Shown here in pieces: positions 22,454 to 24,259 of a stretch of 24,259 nt of DNA. Below the pieces are notes generated by a model that ran no database searches, was not told the origin of the DNA, and worked only from the letters and a program-made list of their open reading frames with translations. The position numbers and the translations under genes were made by a program. The DNA is from an uncultured Paracoccus sp. (lineage in GTDB: Bacteria; Pseudomonadota; Alphaproteobacteria; Rhodobacterales; Rhodobacteraceae): contig NZ_CAMIOH010000023.1 of NCBI RefSeq assembly GCF_946221145.1, positions 1-24,259 of the forward strand, in the 5' to 3' direction. Position 1 is the stretch's first letter. Each line of letters opens with the position of its first letter.

Positions 22454-23580
22454 TAGCCCTTTCGGAACGGCGTGAAATCCGCCAGGGCCTCGATTTCCTG
22501 GCCCATCGCGTCGCGTTCACGGTCCAGGTAATCGGCCAGGGCGCGCAGGAATCCTTCGTCGCCCACCCAGTGCAGCGAATGGGTCGCGACCGGCTCGTAT
22601 CCCCGCGCCAGCTTGTGTTCGCCCTGCGCGCCAGCCTCGACCCGCGACAGCCCGCGCGCGATGGCCGCGTCGATGGCCTGGTGATAGCACAGTTCGAAAT
22701 GCAGGAACGGGTGGTCCTCGACACAGCCCCAATAGCGGCCATAGATCGCGTCAGGCCCCAGGAAATTCAGCGCCCCCGCCACCGGCCGCCCATCGCATTC
22801 CGCAAGCACCAGCAGAATATCATCGCGCATGGTCTGTTGCAGGCAATCAAAGAACGCGCGTTTCAGATAGGGCCGCCCCCATTTGCGGCTGCCGGTATCC
22901 TGGTAGAAAGCCCAGAAGGCGTCCCAGTGATGAGGCTTCAGGTCGTCGCCGGTCAGATGCCGGATGGTGCCGCCGAAGGCCTGTGCGCGGGCGCGTTCCT
23001 TGCGCAGATCCTTGCGCTTGCGCGAAGACAGCGCGCCCAGGAAATCGTCAAAGCTGCCATAGCCCCGGTTCAGCCAGTGGAACTGCTGGGTGACGCGCGG
23101 CAGGAACCCGACCTCGGCCCCGGCCCCGGCCTCGTCTGCCGTGCAGAAGGTGACATGAACGCCGGACGCCCCGGCGCGTTTGGCCAGCCGTGTCATCCCG
23201 GCCAGCAGCGACTGGCGCATGGCGGGGTCGCGCGTCAGCAACCTGGCACCGGTCACGGGGGTAAAAGGCACTGCCGCCTGCAATTTCGGATAATAGCTGC
23301 CGCCCGCGCGCGCATAGGCCTCGGCCCAGGCATGGTCGAAGATGTATTCGCCCTGGCTGTGCGACTTGGCATAAAGAGGCGCGGCAGCAACGATCCTGCC
23401 GTCCTCCTCCAGCGTGACATGCAGCGGCTGCCAGCCGGTCCCGCGTCCGACAGAACCCGATTCCTCCAAGGCCAGCAGGAAGCGGTGGCTGGTAAAGGGA
23501 TTGCCGTCGCCCAGCCCGTCCCAGGTGGCGGCAGGAATGGCGGCAATGCCGGGATGGGTGGTCAGGGTCAGCGCGCTCAT
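22453..23580 (-). CDS. FemAB-like / GNAT acyltransferase (DUF482, PF04339)
   Basis: 375-residue soluble protein of the FemAB-like group (COG3146), often labelled as peptidoglycan-related or GNAT acyltransferase. Recognisable parts are the N-terminal NPFTSHRFLLALEESGSVG, EYIFDHAWAEAYARAGGSYYPKL in the first third, the basic stretch SSRKRKDLRKERARA, and the C-terminal YGRYWGCVEDHPFLHFELCY followed by VEAGAQGEHKLARGYEP. The acceptor substrate is unknown. The Shine-Dalgarno is weak at the ATG of 23580, but the protein start matches the family. The repeat element lies between this gene and the upstream phosphodiesterase gene. Confidence 0.87.
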   Translation of the reverse strand: MSALTLTTHPGIAAIPAATWDGLGDGNPFTSHRFLLALEESGSVGRGTGWQPLHVTLEEDGRIVAAAPLYAKSHSQGEYIFDHAWAEAYARAGGSYYPKLQAAVPFTPVTGARLLTRDPAMRQSLLAGMTRLAKRAGASGVHVTFCTADEAGAGAEVGFLPRVTQQFHWLNRGYGSFDDFLGALSSRKRKDLRKERARAQAFGGTIRHLTGDDLKPHHWDAFWAFYQDTGSRKWGRPYLKRAFFDCLQQTMRDDILLVLAECDGRPVAGALNFLGPDAIYGRYWGCVEDHPFLHFELCYHQAIDAAIARGLSRVEAGAQGEHKLARGYEPVATHSLHWVGDEGFLRALADYLDRERDAMGQEIEALADFTPFRKG

Positions 23581-23644
23581 GCCGGAAAGCTAGGCGCTGC
23601 GGGGCGCTTTGTCAGGGGGCGCGGCCTCATATTCCACAACCCAT

Positions 23645-23700
23645 TTCATTCTGGCCCAAATATCCCGCAGGGGGTCCGGGGCACGTGACGCCCCCCCGGC
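23645..23700. repeat. Dispersed intergenic repeat, copy 3
   Basis: TTCATTCTGGCCCAAATATC (23645-23664) is followed by CCGCAGGGGGTCCGGGG and a GC hairpin GGGGC-N7-GCCCC. In reverse orientation it has the same layout as the other copies: GC hairpin, GGATATTTGG-type core, then a TGAA end. It starts 3 bases after the stop of the phosphodiesterase gene. Confidence 0.8.
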
Positions 23701-23702
23701 GG

Positions 23703-24259
23703 CTAGAGCGCCGCCGGATAGCCCTCGAAGGTGATGTTGTCCGCGACGCGCCGGGCCAGGGCCTCCTCATCACGGCTGCGGATGGTCCAGCACAGGACCG
23801 GCACGCCCTGCGCCTTCAGCGCATCCACGCGCGGATTGTCCAGATCGCCTTTGTCATGGGAAATGAAACAGGCGCCGCTGCGGTCGAAATCGTCGATCTC
23901 GGCCAGGCGGCGCAGGGTGTCGGGGGCCACGCCCGGCCAGTCGTCCGCGTCAAAGCCGCAGGTGGTCAGGCCGACCGGAATATCCGGCGCGATGCCGTGG
24001 AATGCCTCGACCACATGGGGGTTGAAGGACATGACCGCGACCGGGCCGTCATAGCCCTGCACATCCTCCGCCACCCGCCGGTGCAGATCGCCGATCTGCG
24101 GGCCCAGGCGCATGTCCTGATCCTTGATCTCGACCAGCAGCGGCACCCGGCCCGCGACCAGATCCAGAAACTGCCGCAGGGTCGGAACCGGCTGGTCGGT
24201 GCCCAGCAGACGCAGGCCGGACAGGGCCTGCGCATCCAATGCAGCAATGAACCCCTCGC
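23703..24259 (-). CDS. Glycerophosphodiester phosphodiesterase (partial, 5' end off window)
   Basis: The frame is open through the right edge, giving about 185 residues of the C-terminal part. The seen part shows GTDQPVPTLRQFLDLV, VPLLVEIKDQD (metal/catalytic Glu and Lys region), VAVMSFNPHVVEAF and the C-terminal LCWTIRSRDEEALARRVADNITFEGYPA. All are typical of GDPD TIM-barrel enzymes that split glycerophosphodiesters into glycerol 3-phosphate and an alcohol. The N-terminal HRG and first metal-binding Glu/Asp motif lie outside the window and cannot be checked. The TTG at 24239 is an internal codon, not a start. Confidence 0.88.
   Translation of the reverse strand, partial: EGFIAALDAQALSGLRLLGTDQPVPTLRQFLDLVAGRVPLLVEIKDQDMRLGPQIGDLHRRVAEDVQGYDGPVAVMSFNPHVVEAFHGIAPDIPVGLTTCGFDADDWPGVAPDTLRRLAEIDDFDRSGACFISHDKGDLDNPRVDALKAQGVPVLCWTIRSRDEEALARRVADNITFEGYPAAL

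Noticed and set aside
1..24259. Mobile elements, prophage, CRISPR, toxin-antitoxin or defence systems
   Set aside because: No transposase, integrase, phage structural gene, spaced direct-repeat array or recognised defence protein was found. The HD and Hint genes alone are not evidence for one.

Overview
The window is a dense, GC-rich stretch of bacterial chromosome. It looks like an alphaproteobacterium of the family Rhodobacteraceae, most likely Paracoccus or a close relative. This rests on the protein repertoire: an IscR with a single cysteine, a GltX of the 441-residue type, a Hint-domain protein, a DctB/DctD pair, class II NADP isocitrate dehydrogenase and a DUF6280-like protein. It also rests on codon usage and on a dispersed GGATATTTGG repeat of the kind seen between genes in this family. 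I see no prophage, insertion sequence, CRISPR array, rRNA or replication origin. The assignment is by recognition, not by database search.

Bases 1-6732 are almost entirely minus-strand: the 5' two-thirds of metZ (cut by the window edge), a 650-base gap with a probable metZ promoter/operator, the dctB-dctD two-component pair ending in a strong hairpin, purQ, a repeat cluster with a perfect 21-bp inverted repeat, and icd with its own terminator. Bases 6968-8113 carry a plus-strand Hint-domain protein. It converges with a two-gene minus-strand unit (alpha/beta hydrolase, then an unusual tandem-duplicated HD protein). Bases 10068-10874 hold iscR and a small orphan gene. Next come a tRNA-Met and gltX (minus). 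Divergent from gltX is a zinc metallopeptidase translationally coupled to pfkB (ATGA overlap).

From 13905 the layout is: a DUF6280-like gene (minus), a 350-base AT-richer gap, efp and a MOSC-like gene (plus), then a minus-strand ABC exporter coupled to ygfZ by an ATGA overlap. A class V aminotransferase follows (plus), converging with a secreted DUF305 protein, then rsmD and a BphA4-type FAD oxidoreductase (minus) diverging from a peroxiredoxin. The window ends with a FemAB-like acyltransferase and a glycerophosphodiester phosphodiesterase cut by the right edge.

Most genes are housekeeping or central metabolism: methionine, purine, TCA cycle, translation factors, Fe-S and redox care, and C4-dicarboxylate sensing. 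I did not find a convincing new multi-gene system. The most notable points are a DctD-like regulator without the sigma-54 contact loop (GAFTGA) and with an altered Walker B, an in-frame duplicated HD phosphohydrolase with two intact active sites, the dispersed repeat family, and the Hint protein with an unrecognised N-terminal half.
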